64,000 nt of DNA from Bacteroidota bacterium (GTDB lineage: Bacteria; Bacteroidota; Bacteroidia; Bacteroidales; Cfx3-03). The stretch spans positions 1,280,678 to 1,344,677 of the forward strand of contig JACAUB010000001.1 in NCBI GenBank assembly GCA_013390605.1. The letters are read 5' to 3'. A model generated the notes under the pieces. The model saw nothing but the letters and a program-made list of their open reading frames with translations, did no database searches and was not told where the DNA came from. A program made the translations under genes and the position numbers. Shown here piece after piece: positions 8,942-18,136 of this stretch (the stretch's first letter is position 1; each line of letters begins with the position of its first letter).

Positions 8942-10408
8942 ATGGCTATTTTAAATAACAAATCGCATGTATTGCTTTTTATTTGTCTTTTGCTTTTCAA
9001 TACAATTGGATGTAGCAAATCACAAAAAAGTGATAATACGAATACTAAACCTACAGATCCGGTGATACCACCTACTACTGTAAAGACCGATGTTGCTTTC
9101 TGGCTTACTAAAAGCGATCAGTCAGTATTATTTCAGAAGCAGAATGTTGCTTTACTATTTAATAATAGCGTAAACTCAAATCCTACTATTACAGTTGATA
9201 CTACTCAAACCTATCAATCTATTGATGGATTTGGTTTTGCATTAACCGGGGGAAGTGCATATCTGATTAACCGTCTACCAACAACTACCTGTGATGCTTT
9301 GTTAAAAGAATTATTTACAGCAGATAGTAGCAATATCAATATTAGCTATTTGCGTATTAGTATTGGCTCATCAGATTTAAATGCAAGTGTGTTTTCATAT
9401 GATGATATACCGGCAGGGCAGACAGATTCTCCACTTCAATATTTTAATTTAACTCCTGATTCATATGATTTGATTCCACTCCTAAAGAAAATTGTAGCGC
9501 TAAATCCTAATATAAAGATACTAGCCTGTCCTTGGTCGGCACCAGTTTGGATGAAAACAGTTAATAATACAGTTGGAGGGAGTTTACAACCGAAATATTA
9601 TTCAGTATATGCCGACTATTTTGTAAGGTATATCAATGCTATGAAGGCTCAAGGTATTCGTATTGACGCTATTACACCTCAGAATGAACCACTGAATCCG
9701 TATAATAATCCCAGTATGTCAATGTCGGCAACAGAGCAAACCAATTTCATTAAAAACAATTTAGGTCCTGCTTTTAAAGCTGCCAATATTGATACAAAAA
9801 TTATTATATACGATCATAACTGCGATGTTCCTAATTATCCATTAACTGTGTTAAGTGATCCTGAAGCAAAGAAATATATAGATGGCTCGGCTTTTCATCT
9901 TTATAGTGGAGATATTAGCGCTTTAACACTTGTACATGAAAATTATCCAGAAAAAAATGTTTACTTTACCGAACAATGGGTTGGCGGACCCAGTAACTTT
10001 GGCAACGACCTCAACTGGCATGTAAAAACGCTCATAATTGGTGCAACCCGAAACTGGAGCAAAAATGTAATAGAGTGGAATCTTGCCTCTGATCCTTCTT
10101 ATCAGCCACATACACCAGGTGGCTGCAACACTTGCTTAGGTGCTTTGACTATAGGGGCAAATATAACCCGCAATGTCTCGTATTATATCATTGCTCATGC
10201 TGCTAAATTTGTAAAGACAGGTTCTGTTCGAATTGCTTCGAACATTGCAGGATCGTTGCAAAATGTTGCATTTAAAACCCCTGAGGGCAAAAAGGTTTTA
10301 ATCGTTTTAAACGATAGTAATTCAAGTCAAACTTTTAATATTCAATTTAATGGAAAGATTGTAACTTCTACTTTATTAGGAGGTTCAGTTGGAACATATA
10401 TTTGGTAA
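8942..10408 (+). CDS. GH30-family beta-glucanase lipoprotein
   Basis: Surface-anchored GH30 hydrolase, a family that includes endo-beta-1,6-glucanases; that activity would suit a branched laminarin substrate. The lipoprotein signal ends in TIGC (Cys about 24) and is followed by a Ser/Lys/Thr/Pro linker. The family motifs are IDGFGFALTGGSA, CPWSAPVWMK, acid/base E249 in ITPQNEP and nucleophile E344 in YFTEQWVGG. A C-terminal beta domain is seen at about 400-488. It differs clearly from the neighbouring GH30 encoded at 10538, including in anchoring and linker, so the pair is not a recent duplication. The assignment to family GH30 is firm; the linkage is inferred. Confidence 0.93.
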   Translation: MAILNNKSHVLLFICLLLFNTIGCSKSQKSDNTNTKPTDPVIPPTTVKTDVAFWLTKSDQSVLFQKQNVALLFNNSVNSNPTITVDTTQTYQSIDGFGFALTGGSAYLINRLPTTTCDALLKELFTADSSNINISYLRISIGSSDLNASVFSYDDIPAGQTDSPLQYFNLTPDSYDLIPLLKKIVALNPNIKILACPWSAPVWMKTVNNTVGGSLQPKYYSVYADYFVRYINAMKAQGIRIDAITPQNEPLNPYNNPSMSMSATEQTNFIKNNLGPAFKAANIDTKIIIYDHNCDVPNYPLTVLSDPEAKKYIDGSAFHLYSGDISALTLVHENYPEKNVYFTEQWVGGPSNFGNDLNWHVKTLIIGATRNWSKNVIEWNLASDPSYQPHTPGGCNTCLGALTIGANITRNVSYYIIAHAAKFVKTGSVRIASNIAGSLQNVAFKTPEGKKVLIVLNDSNSSQTFNIQFNGKIVTSTLLGGSVGTYIW

Positions 10409-10537
10409 CATGATGTTATCTTATGATTGAATGTGATACTTGAAATCAATGTTTTTTATTATTGGTTTTTAACTACGATTTAAATCTTAAAAAATTATCA
10501 GGACCGCTAATCATTCTTTACTTTTATGATATTTGTT

Positions 10538-12001
10538 ATGAAAAAATCAATTCTAGTATTAATGCTTCTGAGCATTATCTTCTCAACGCAGGCTCAAAAA
10601 AAACAGGGATCGTCTGTGAATCTAAAACAATCAGCACCTAAGGTAGTAAAACTATATACTACTGCTGATAATAGTAATTTCAGATTAACTTTAGCCGAGA
10701 CCCTTTCTTTTGTTAATTTAGAACAACCCATTGAAACACAAATATGTGTTTTTGTTGACCCAACTAAAAAATTCCAAACCTTATTGGGCATCGGTGGGGC
10801 CTTAACAGATGCATCCGCCGAAACATTTTATAAGCTGCCTAAAGATAAGCAGGATGAAATTATGCGAGCTTATTATGATAAGGAGGATGGAATTGGATAT
10901 AGTCTTGCCCGCACAAATATTAATAGTTGTGATTTCTCAAGTGGAAGTTATACTTATGTTGAGGATAATGACAAAGACTTAAAGACCTTTTCGATTCAAC
11001 ACGATTTACAATATAAGGTGCCATTTATTAAAAGAGCAATTAGTGCAGCTTCTAATCACCTCACTTTGTTTGTTAGTCCCTGGAGCCCTCCGGCATGGAT
11101 GAAAGATAATAATGATATGTTGCATGGTGGCAAACTTAAGTCTGAATATGCTCAGTCATGGGCAAACTACTATGCTAAGTTTATTAAAACGTACGAATTA
11201 AATGGTATTCCAATATGGGGCTTAACCGTACAGAACGAACCCATGGCAAAACAAAAGTGGGAGTCATGTCTATTCACTGCTGCTGATGAAAAGAATTTTG
11301 TGAAAAAATTTCTGGGTCCTACTTTAAAGAAAGAACAATTAGGTGATAAGAAAATAATAGTTTGGGATCATAACCGTGATCTATTATATCAGCAAGCTAG
11401 TGAAATACTAAATGATAAAGATGCTGCTCAATATATCTGGGGTGTTGGGTTTCACTGGTATGAAGACTGGAGCGGAGGCGTTCCGATGTTCGATAATGTA
11501 AAGAGCGTAAAAGAATCGTTTCCTGATAAAAACCTGATATTTACAGAAGGTTGTAATGGTAACTTTAAACTAGATAGTGTTTCTAATTGGAAGTTAGGTG
11601 AACGATATGGTATGTCTATGATAAATGATTTAAATAATGGCACTGTAGGTTGGACAGATTGGAATATCTTATTAGATGAAACCGGAGGTCCAAATCACGT
11701 AAAGAATTTTTGCTATGCGCCCATTCATGCAGACACCAGAACCGGTAAACTGATATACACCAATTCATTTTATTATATCGGTCATTTCTCAAAGTTTATT
11801 CGCCCCGGTGCTAAACGAATTACTAGCTCAGCAAGTAAAAGCTCATTGATTACCACTGCTTTTCAAAACCCTGATGGAAAGATTGTAGTAGTAGTGATGA
11901 ATTCGAGTGATAAAAAAGTTCCTTATTTCCTTTGGATGGCGAATAAGGCTGCTCCAACAGTAAGTATGCCTCACTCAATTACTACTTTGGTTATTGAATA
12001 A
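10538..12001 (+). CDS. GH30-family glucosylceramidase-type beta-glucanase, secreted
   Basis: Second GH30 enzyme of the locus. The ATG at 10538 was chosen because it puts MKKS directly before a hydrophobic signal peptide ending in STQAQ; the ATG at 10526 adds only four residues. Core motifs: LGIGGALTDASAETFYKLP, SPWSPPAWMKDN, acid/base E234 in LTVQNEP and nucleophile E337 in IFTEGC. The C-terminal beta-sandwich includes VVVVMNSSD. No lipobox is present, so it is likely periplasmic, acting on imported oligosaccharides, whereas the lipoprotein GH30 would act outside. The sequence most resembles the bacterial GH30 branch with beta-1,6-glucanase or exo-glucosidase activity, but this is recognition only. 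Confidence 0.93.
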   Translation: MKKSILVLMLLSIIFSTQAQKKQGSSVNLKQSAPKVVKLYTTADNSNFRLTLAETLSFVNLEQPIETQICVFVDPTKKFQTLLGIGGALTDASAETFYKLPKDKQDEIMRAYYDKEDGIGYSLARTNINSCDFSSGSYTYVEDNDKDLKTFSIQHDLQYKVPFIKRAISAASNHLTLFVSPWSPPAWMKDNNDMLHGGKLKSEYAQSWANYYAKFIKTYELNGIPIWGLTVQNEPMAKQKWESCLFTAADEKNFVKKFLGPTLKKEQLGDKKIIVWDHNRDLLYQQASEILNDKDAAQYIWGVGFHWYEDWSGGVPMFDNVKSVKESFPDKNLIFTEGCNGNFKLDSVSNWKLGERYGMSMINDLNNGTVGWTDWNILLDETGGPNHVKNFCYAPIHADTRTGKLIYTNSFYYIGHFSKFIRPGAKRITSSASKSSLITTAFQNPDGKIVVVVMNSSDKKVPYFLWMANKAAPTVSMPHSITTLVIE

Positions 12002-12068
12002 AACTATATCTATTTCGATAGCTGCTCTCGGGTTACTATTATTTTAAGATTTTTATAAAATTTAAACT

Positions 12069-14315
12069 ATGAAAAGAAAGTCATTTCTGCTTGTCTCTTT
12101 TGTATTGTTTTCTCTCTTGATTTCTGCACAGAAACCAACAGCAGATCCAATAGAAAAAAAGATAAATATACTGATCAACAAGATGACACTGGATGAAAAA
12201 GTTGGACAAATGTTTCAAATAGATCCAAGTGCATTCTTTAAATCATCCTCCGATGTGGATGAGTGGATCAGAAAAGGTAAAATAGGGTCGGTCCTGAATG
12301 TTATTGGTGCAGAAAAGGTAAATGCATTGCAGCGTATTGCTGTTAAAGAGAGTCGTTTAGGTATTCCGCTTATCGTTGGTCGCGATGTTATTCATGGTTA
12401 TAGAACTATTATGCCTATTCCATTGGCAATGTCATCATCGTGGAACCCTGAAATGGTAGCAATGGCAATGCATGTGTCAGGAAAAGAAGCTTCTAGTGAT
12501 GGTATTCGTTGGACTTTTGCTCCAATGATTGATATTAGTCGTGATCCTCGTTGGGGCCGTGTTGCGGAAGGTCCGGGCGAAGATCCTTATCTTGCTTCAG
12601 CTATGGCAAAGGCAATGGTTGAAGGGTTGCAAGGAGAGGATTTGGCTGCTTCGGGTTCTATAGCTGCATGTGCTAAGCATTTTGTAGGATATGGTGCAGC
12701 TGAAGGTGGCAGAGACTATAATACATCTCTGATACCTGAAACCGAACTTCGCAATATTTATCTTCCTTCCTTCAAAGCTGCAAAAGATGCAGGAGTAGCA
12801 ACTTATATGAGTTCATTTAATGATATAAACGGCATCCCTGCTTCAGGTAACCGTCATACACTACATGATATTTTGCGTAATGAATGGGGCTTTAATGGAT
12901 TTGTGGTAAGCGATTGGGGCTCGATAGCAGAAATGATCAATCATGGTTTTTGTGCCACGTCTAAAGATGCAGCTGAAAAGGGAATTAATGCAGGAGTTGA
13001 TATGGAAATGTCGAGCTCATCGTATATTGAGAATATTAAAACGTTGCTAGACGAAAAGAAAATATCTATTCAACAAATAAATGAGTCTGTTGCTAATATC
13101 TTGCGTATTAAATTTAAGCTAGGTCTTTTTGATCACCCATATACATCTGTTTCTACTGAAAAGGTATTATTAACGGATGATAACTTAAAGATAGCTAAAG
13201 AGATGGCTATTGAGAGTGCTGTATTATTGAAAAATGATAAGCAAACTTTGCCACTATCTAAATCATTGAAAATAGCTGTTATAGGTCCTTTAGCTGATGC
13301 TCCACACGATCAGATGGGTACCTGGGTATTCGATGGCAAAAAGGCTGATTCAAAAACTGTATTGCCAGCCATTATAGAGAAGCTTGGAGCGACTCAGGTT
13401 GTTTATGCGAAGGGGTTATCTATTAGTCGTGACAAGAGTGTCTCTGGCTTTGTAGAGGCTATAGAAGCGGCTAGAAACGCAGATGTGTGTGTGTTGGTTG
13501 TGGGTGAAGAGTCTATTCTTTCGGGAGAGGCACATTCACTGGCAGAGCTTCATCTACAAGGTAAACAGAACGAATTGATAGAAGCTGTTGCAGCAGTTGG
13601 TAAACCTGTTGTAATGGTAGTAATGGCTGGTAGACCTTTAGCTATCGGCAATCTGATTCCAAAAGTTGATGCTATTCTTTATGCATGGCACAATGGAACC
13701 ATGGGAGGCCCAGCAATTGCTGACTTGCTATTTGGCGATGCCATTCCTTCTGGAAAATTGCCTATTACTTTTCCTAAAGGAGAAGGACAGATTCCTATTT
13801 ATTATAACCATAAAAGTACTGGTCGTCCTGCTGATATCAAAAACTGGACGCCACTGGATAAGATACCGGTTGAAGCTGTACAGCATTCGTTGGGAAATAC
13901 TTCACATTATTTAGATTATGGATTTGAACCACTCTTTCCATTTGGGTATGGGTTATCATACACTACCTTTGCGTATTCAAATTTAAAAGTATCGAAGAAT
14001 GTAATTCCAATGAATGGGCTTGTGGAGGTATCTGTTGATATCACAAATACTGGCAAGTACGAAGCAGATGAAGTAGCACAGCTATACATTCACGATCGTT
14101 TTGGAAGTATTACCCGTCCGGTTAAAGAGTTAAAAGGTTTTAAACGGGTAAGTCTGAAACCAGGTGAGACAAAGAGTGTAAGTTTTACATTAACAAAAAC
14201 AGAGTTGGCATTTTGGAATAATGAATCAAAATTTCAGGCTGAGTCAGGTGATTTTGATGTCTGGATAGGCTCTAATTCTGTTGAAGGATTAAAAGGATCA
14301 TTTGCTATTAAATAG
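12069..14315 (+). CDS. bglX: GH3 beta-glucosidase (BglX type), periplasmic
   Basis: Exo-beta-glucosidase that would release glucose from the beta-glucan oligosaccharides. A signal peptide ends in LLISAQ. The GH3 N-terminal TIM barrel (about 35-350) contains LIVGRDVIHG, RDPRWGRVAEGPGEDP and KHFVGYGAAEGGRDYN, with nucleophile D282 in GFVVSDWGS. The GH3 C-terminal domain (about 385-630) and a C-terminal FnIII-like domain (about 675-742, VTNTG-like and KELKGFKRVSLKPGET) complete the classic 748-residue BglX layout. It lies 67 bases after the GH30 gene and is closed by a strong hairpin, so it ends the main transcript. Confidence 0.95.
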   Translation: MKRKSFLLVSFVLFSLLISAQKPTADPIEKKINILINKMTLDEKVGQMFQIDPSAFFKSSSDVDEWIRKGKIGSVLNVIGAEKVNALQRIAVKESRLGIPLIVGRDVIHGYRTIMPIPLAMSSSWNPEMVAMAMHVSGKEASSDGIRWTFAPMIDISRDPRWGRVAEGPGEDPYLASAMAKAMVEGLQGEDLAASGSIAACAKHFVGYGAAEGGRDYNTSLIPETELRNIYLPSFKAAKDAGVATYMSSFNDINGIPASGNRHTLHDILRNEWGFNGFVVSDWGSIAEMINHGFCATSKDAAEKGINAGVDMEMSSSSYIENIKTLLDEKKISIQQINESVANILRIKFKLGLFDHPYTSVSTEKVLLTDDNLKIAKEMAIESAVLLKNDKQTLPLSKSLKIAVIGPLADAPHDQMGTWVFDGKKADSKTVLPAIIEKLGATQVVYAKGLSISRDKSVSGFVEAIEAARNADVCVLVVGEESILSGEAHSLAELHLQGKQNELIEAVAAVGKPVVMVVMAGRPLAIGNLIPKVDAILYAWHNGTMGGPAIADLLFGDAIPSGKLPITFPKGEGQIPIYYNHKSTGRPADIKNWTPLDKIPVEAVQHSLGNTSHYLDYGFEPLFPFGYGLSYTTFAYSNLKVSKNVIPMNGLVEVSVDITNTGKYEADEVAQLYIHDRFGSITRPVKELKGFKRVSLKPGETKSVSFTLTKTELAFWNNESKFQAESGDFDVWIGSNSVEGLKGSFAIK

Positions 14316-14324
14316 TTGAAATGT

Positions 14325-14360
14325 AAATTAGAAGAATAGCATAATCTATTCTTCTAATTT
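14325..14360 (+). terminator. 15-bp perfect hairpin after the GH3 gene
   Basis: The arms 14325-14339 and 14346-14360 are perfectly complementary around a CATAAT loop and are followed by TATTTTATG. It is a good intrinsic terminator for the long susC-to-GH3 transcript, so the last GH16 gene depends on read-through or its own promoter. Confidence 0.75.
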
Positions 14361-14394
14361 TATTTTATGCAATAAATTAATAAATCAATACTTT

Positions 14395-15234
14395 ATGAAA
14401 TGTAACAAACTAACACTATTTATAACGTTACTTTATCTGCTTTCGGGTGGGTTGATTTATGCACAAAAAACCGATAAAGCTCCTTTAAAAAAAGGATACA
14501 AACTGGTTTGGAGTGATGAATTTAATTACAAGGGGTTGCCCGATGCAAAGAAATGGGGATATGATACTCTGGGAAATAAATCGGGTTGGGGTAATAACGA
14601 AGCTCAATTTTATACGGTAGGTCGTAAAAAAAATGTATGGGTTCATGATGGTGTATTATCAATCATTGCCCAGCAAGAAAATATGGGTGGAAAGGGATAT
14701 ACTTCAACACGTCTCATCACAAAGGGTAAAGGCGATTGGTTATATGGTCGTTTTGAAATCAGGGCAAAACTACCTGCAGGTAAAGGAATGTGGCCTGCTA
14801 TATGGATGCTTCCCACCGATTGGGCTTATGGTCAGTGGCCTTCAAGTGGGGAAATAGATATTATGGAGAATGTAGGTTATAAACCTGATACAATTTATGG
14901 GTCACTTCATACAAAATCATATTATTTTAGAATTAATACACAAAAAACAAAGGGAGTAGCTATTCCTGATAATCATACAGCATTTCATGTATATGCAATA
15001 GAATGGGATGCGGAACAGATTAGTCTTATTGTGGACGATAAGAAGTATCTGAGTTTTAATAATGAACATAAGACATTTAAAGAATGGCCTTTCGATAAAC
15101 GTTTTCATATCTTATTGAATATTGCTGTGGGAGGTGATTGGGGCGGACAGAAAGGTATCGATGATCGTATCTTTCCACAGCGGATGGATGTCGATTATGT
15201 AAGGGTATACCAAAAAATAGAAGCCCATCAATAA
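14395..15234 (+). CDS. GH16 beta-glucanase, secreted, single domain
   Basis: Second laminarinase-type GH16 of the locus, without the Calx-beta domain. A signal peptide ends in LIYAQ. The GH16 domain covers about 30-275, with LVWSDEFNYKGLPD, GWGNNEAQFYT, GMWPAIWMLP and the catalytic EIDIME at 153-158 (nucleophile E153, acid/base E158). The terminal DYVRVYQ strand is the same as in the other GH16. With no lipobox it is probably periplasmic or released. The 279-residue length is the minimal GH16 size. It sits behind the GH3 terminator and before two further hairpins, as the final gene of the locus. Confidence 0.94.
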   Translation: MKCNKLTLFITLLYLLSGGLIYAQKTDKAPLKKGYKLVWSDEFNYKGLPDAKKWGYDTLGNKSGWGNNEAQFYTVGRKKNVWVHDGVLSIIAQQENMGGKGYTSTRLITKGKGDWLYGRFEIRAKLPAGKGMWPAIWMLPTDWAYGQWPSSGEIDIMENVGYKPDTIYGSLHTKSYYFRINTQKTKGVAIPDNHTAFHVYAIEWDAEQISLIVDDKKYLSFNNEHKTFKEWPFDKRFHILLNIAVGGDWGGQKGIDDRIFPQRMDVDYVRVYQKIEAHQ

Positions 15235-15260
15235 AAACAGATAATTATCGAAATTTCAAT

Positions 15261-15281
15261 AGGAGTGGGGGACTCCTTTTT
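15261..15281 (+). terminator. small hairpin plus T-run after the last GH16 gene
   Basis: AGGAGT (15261-15266) pairs with ACTCCT (15272-15277) around GGGGG and runs straight into TTTT. It is compact, but has the layout of an intrinsic terminator 27 bases after the GH16 stop codon. Confidence 0.55.
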
Positions 15282-15297
15282 GAATCGATCAATCAAA

Positions 15298-15343
15298 AAA
15301 GGTATAAAGAAAGACGAAATGAGTCTCTTTACACCTTTTTTTT
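15298..15343 (+). terminator. intrinsic terminator with a long T-tract
   Basis: The left arm 15298-15315 pairs with the right arm 15323-15338 (AAAGGTRTAAAGA..GAC / GTCTCTTTACACCTTT, two bulged bases) and is followed by a run of T to 15343. It is the main stop signal between the glucan locus and the AraC-type gene. Confidence 0.8.
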
Positions 15344-15376
15344 TATTTTTCATTTTCAATTTATTTCTTTTCGATT

Positions 15377-15384
15377 TAACTTCG
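15377..15384 (+). promoter_or_regulatory. candidate -7 box of the AraC-family gene
   Basis: TAACTTCG fits TAnnTTTG with one mismatch and lies 29 bases before the start codon. The same TTCG variant precedes the M20 peptidase gene. No clear -33 element is seen. Confidence 0.4.
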
Positions 15385-15413
15385 CAAAATATCAATTCAT
15401 TTACTGTAAAAGC

Positions 15414-16562
15414 ATGATACCCAATCCCGGTCAAACCATGTTAAACTTTGCCAGTTTCATTATTATGCTGGGAGTTGTGCAAGGAACCATTCTTATGATT
15501 ATCTATTTCATGCAACGAACCTGGAAAGGAATTTATTCTGGTCTTCTCTTTTTGTCGTTTACCCTCATTATTGCCGAGATCTTTTTGAACAGAACAGGAT
15601 ACATGTATTCTATGATTTGGTTGGTCGATTTTTCTGAACCATTTCAATTTGCCATAGCTCCACTTACCTACTTAATCATTCGACATATTGATACTAAGTC
15701 TTCTATAAAATATATATGGGCACATTTTATTCCTTTATTTCTGTATATCCTTTATTTTATTCCATTTTATCTGGCTCCCGACGATTATAAATTTCATAGT
15801 TATTATTTCATACATCATACCGAAGCCTGGCATACCATTGGTAATTATTCATTTTATCATTATTATGGTATTATTAGAGACTTTCAGCTTCAGATCTGTG
15901 TTTTACAGATGACTATTTATATGGTTTTAAATTTTCAATTAATCAGAAAGTTTAAAGAATCTGAAATAATTAGTGGCATTGCTAAAAATAAAGAGGAGTT
16001 GAAATGGTGGTTTCTGTTCAACTGTTTGCTGATTCTATTTATGCTAGTCGTTATAGCTATTAAATATATTTTTGTGCATGATCTGGGCGATCATATCATT
16101 GCCGCCTTTTTAACTTTCGTTATATATCTTAATACCATTCGCGAATTAACAAAATCAATTATTTCATCGAAACAACAAGTAGAGACTGAGCCTAAAAAGT
16201 ATAATAACTCCGGAGTAAAGGAGGATAAAAAACAAGAGATATTAGAAAAATTGGTGAAGTTGATGGAAGAAGAGCAGATGTATACTGATAGCTTGATTTC
16301 ATTAGCCCGAATAGGAAAAAGGATTTCCGAACCTCCTTATGTTGTCTCACAGATAATCAATGAAAAATTGAGCTTGACATTCTATGACTGGGTTGCTCTT
16401 TATCGGGTTGAAGCCGCTAAGGCCATATTGCAAAATGTTGAAAATAATAAGTTAACAATAGAAGAGATAGCCGAAAACGTTGGTTATAATTCGAAATCTG
16501 CATTTAATAAAGCTTTCAAAAAGTTTACTTCACAAACTCCTTCCGAGTTTCGCATAAAGTAA
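15414..16562 (+). CDS. membrane-embedded AraC-family transcriptional regulator
   Basis: Transcription factor with an integral-membrane sensor. The N-terminal half (about 15-240) has six or seven hydrophobic helices (for example FIIMLGVVQGTILMIIYF). A short charged linker with SSKQQVETEP follows. The C-terminal AraC/XylS double helix-turn-helix covers about 285-382, with LTFYDWVALYRVEAAK and the signature LTIEEIAENVGYNSKSAFNKAFKKFTSQTPSEFR. It directly follows the glucan locus on the same strand after two terminators and has its own promoter candidate. A regulatory role for the glucan genes is possible, but there is no classic SusR or hybrid two-component regulator in view to compare. Confidence 0.88.
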   Translation: MIPNPGQTMLNFASFIIMLGVVQGTILMIIYFMQRTWKGIYSGLLFLSFTLIIAEIFLNRTGYMYSMIWLVDFSEPFQFAIAPLTYLIIRHIDTKSSIKYIWAHFIPLFLYILYFIPFYLAPDDYKFHSYYFIHHTEAWHTIGNYSFYHYYGIIRDFQLQICVLQMTIYMVLNFQLIRKFKESEIISGIAKNKEELKWWFLFNCLLILFMLVVIAIKYIFVHDLGDHIIAAFLTFVIYLNTIRELTKSIISSKQQVETEPKKYNNSGVKEDKKQEILEKLVKLMEEEQMYTDSLISLARIGKRISEPPYVVSQIINEKLSLTFYDWVALYRVEAAKAILQNVENNKLTIEEIAENVGYNSKSAFNKAFKKFTSQTPSEFRIK

Positions 16563-16659
16563 GTTCAACAGTGTTCTCATTTGTAAATACACACGTTTTT
16601 TCTGATGAATAAATACAACCCCATTCTAAACAGATTCATTATCTCCTAACCTTGTGATT

Positions 16660-16667
16660 TAGTTTTG
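16660..16667 (+). promoter_or_regulatory. candidate -7 box of the acyltransferase gene
   Basis: TAGTTTTG is an exact match to TAnnTTTG, 34 bases before the start codon and followed by TGCAAAATA. Confidence 0.5.
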
Positions 16668-16701
16668 TGCAAAATAATTTTAAACCACTAAATCACACAT
16701 T

Positions 16702-17847
16702 ATGAAAAGAATCTATTTTATTGATTGGATGCGCATCATTGCAATACTTGTTGTCTTTCTGTTTCACAATGCTCGTTTCTACGATCCTCTGTTCTGGCAT
16801 GTGAAGAATCCTACTACTTCTGAGGCTGTTCTTCCCTTTATTGGTTTTATTAATATCTGGATAATGCCCCTATTCTTTTTGCTGTCGGGTGCATCAGCAA
16901 CCTTTTCTCTGAATAAGCCTTTTGGAAAGTATGTGTTTGATAAAGTAAAAAGGTTAGGTATACCTTATCTATTAGGCGTATTGGTGCTGATACCCCCACA
17001 AAAATATCTTGAAGCTATTACGCAACATCATTATATTGGGAGCTTCATCCAGTTTCTGAGATACTACTTTAGTGGGGGAATCTTTAATTATCCATTTGGA
17101 TTTAGTTTTGCATGGTTAGGGCTCATTTCGTATCATCTTTGGTTTTTGGCCCACCTGTTTTTTATCTCTATAATACTGTTTCCTATCATGCAATATGTAA
17201 AGAACCATAAAGAAAAAATTATTAAAAAAATTAATGCAATATTGCAACTGCCTGCAGGTGTATTGCTTCTATTTATTCCTGCTGCCATTGTACGTGTTTT
17301 ATTAAAGAAAAGCTTTCCACAATATACAGATTGGGCAGACTTCTTCCTTTATGCGGTTTATTTCTTTAACGGATTTCTCCTTTTACTCCATGTCGATTTC
17401 AGAAAGCGAATCATTAACAGTATCAAGCCAGCTTTGATAATTGGAGTATTATTTTTTATTGTCTATTTATTATCGTTTGGAATGAAAGGCACTCTGTTAA
17501 ATCATCTGTTTCAGGATAATAGTCAGTTTGGATATTATATTTTTCAGGAGAGTGCAGGCGCGCTTACAACCTGGTCATGGTTAGTCGTGTTATTGGGTTT
17601 GGGTATCATTTATTTAGATAAAGAGTCTACATGGTGCCATCTATTAAACGAAGCCGTATTGCCTTTTTATTGTCTACATCAAACAATCATTCTAATCATT
17701 GGTTATTTTATTGTTCAACTTGATTCGAATATGTGGTCGAAGTTTTTCATTATTGCTACAACCTCCTTTTTAATTACGAATGTAATCTATTTCCTTACTA
17801 TAAAACCTTTTAAGCCATTACGTTTTTTGTTTGGAATGAAATCATGA
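16702..17847 (+). CDS. acyltransferase family 3 (OpgC/MdoC-like) membrane protein
   Basis: Integral-membrane O-acyltransferase of the acyltransferase-3 family, which transfers acetyl or succinyl groups to envelope glycans. The N-terminus MKRIYFIDWMRIIAILVVFLFH has the diagnostic D-x-x-R-x-x-A arrangement and active-site His (residues 9-22). About ten membrane helices follow, with PLFFLLSGA and LWFLAHLFF as further family motifs and a late FYCLHQTIILIIGYF helix. The 381-residue length is typical. The acceptor is unknown. The OpgC resemblance suggests a glucan, which is notable beside a glucan locus, but this is inference. Confidence 0.85.
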   Translation: MKRIYFIDWMRIIAILVVFLFHNARFYDPLFWHVKNPTTSEAVLPFIGFINIWIMPLFFLLSGASATFSLNKPFGKYVFDKVKRLGIPYLLGVLVLIPPQKYLEAITQHHYIGSFIQFLRYYFSGGIFNYPFGFSFAWLGLISYHLWFLAHLFFISIILFPIMQYVKNHKEKIIKKINAILQLPAGVLLLFIPAAIVRVLLKKSFPQYTDWADFFLYAVYFFNGFLLLLHVDFRKRIINSIKPALIIGVLFFIVYLLSFGMKGTLLNHLFQDNSQFGYYIFQESAGALTTWSWLVVLLGLGIIYLDKESTWCHLLNEAVLPFYCLHQTIILIIGYFIVQLDSNMWSKFFIIATTSFLITNVIYFLTIKPFKPLRFLFGMKS

Positions 17848-18070
17848 TTTATCATTTGATTCATTTAAATTATTAAACGATTTTATCCTTTTTGATGTTA
17901 TCTCTTTTTATCGGGCATTAAAAAATGAACCTTTAAAAAGTATATTTTAAAATTTTGTACATACTTTTGACTTTGATTTATGAGCTTAAAATTAAATAAA
18001 TATTGAGAATATTGTTAAAAAATGAGTTTTAAACCCTGAAAAGTGTAAAAAAAATAAAATTATACAAATA

Positions 18071-18105
18071 AAACAGGGGGTAGTCTTGAAAATATATTAT
18101 TTTTG
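18071..18105 (+). promoter_or_regulatory. glnN promoter with G-run motif
   Basis: The G-run motif AAACAGGGGGT (18071-18081, then AGTCTTGAAAA to 18092) lies where a -33 element would be. It is followed by an exact -7 box TATTTTTG at 18098-18105, with an expected leader of about 25 bases. Similar G-run motifs occur upstream of other nitrogen genes in this cluster (22771-22848 and 26744-26920), suggesting a shared regulator. Confidence 0.55.
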
Positions 18106-18136
18106 CATCAGAAACGTTCAAATCAAAATTTAGGGT

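Noticed and set aside
8942..12001. The two GH30 genes as a recent tandem duplication
   Set aside because: Motifs around both catalytic residues differ and one is a lipoprotein; they belong to different branches.
15228..15434. Minus-strand frame across the two terminators before the AraC-type gene
   Set aside because: It is made of the hairpin arms and poly-A/T sequence; no coding character.
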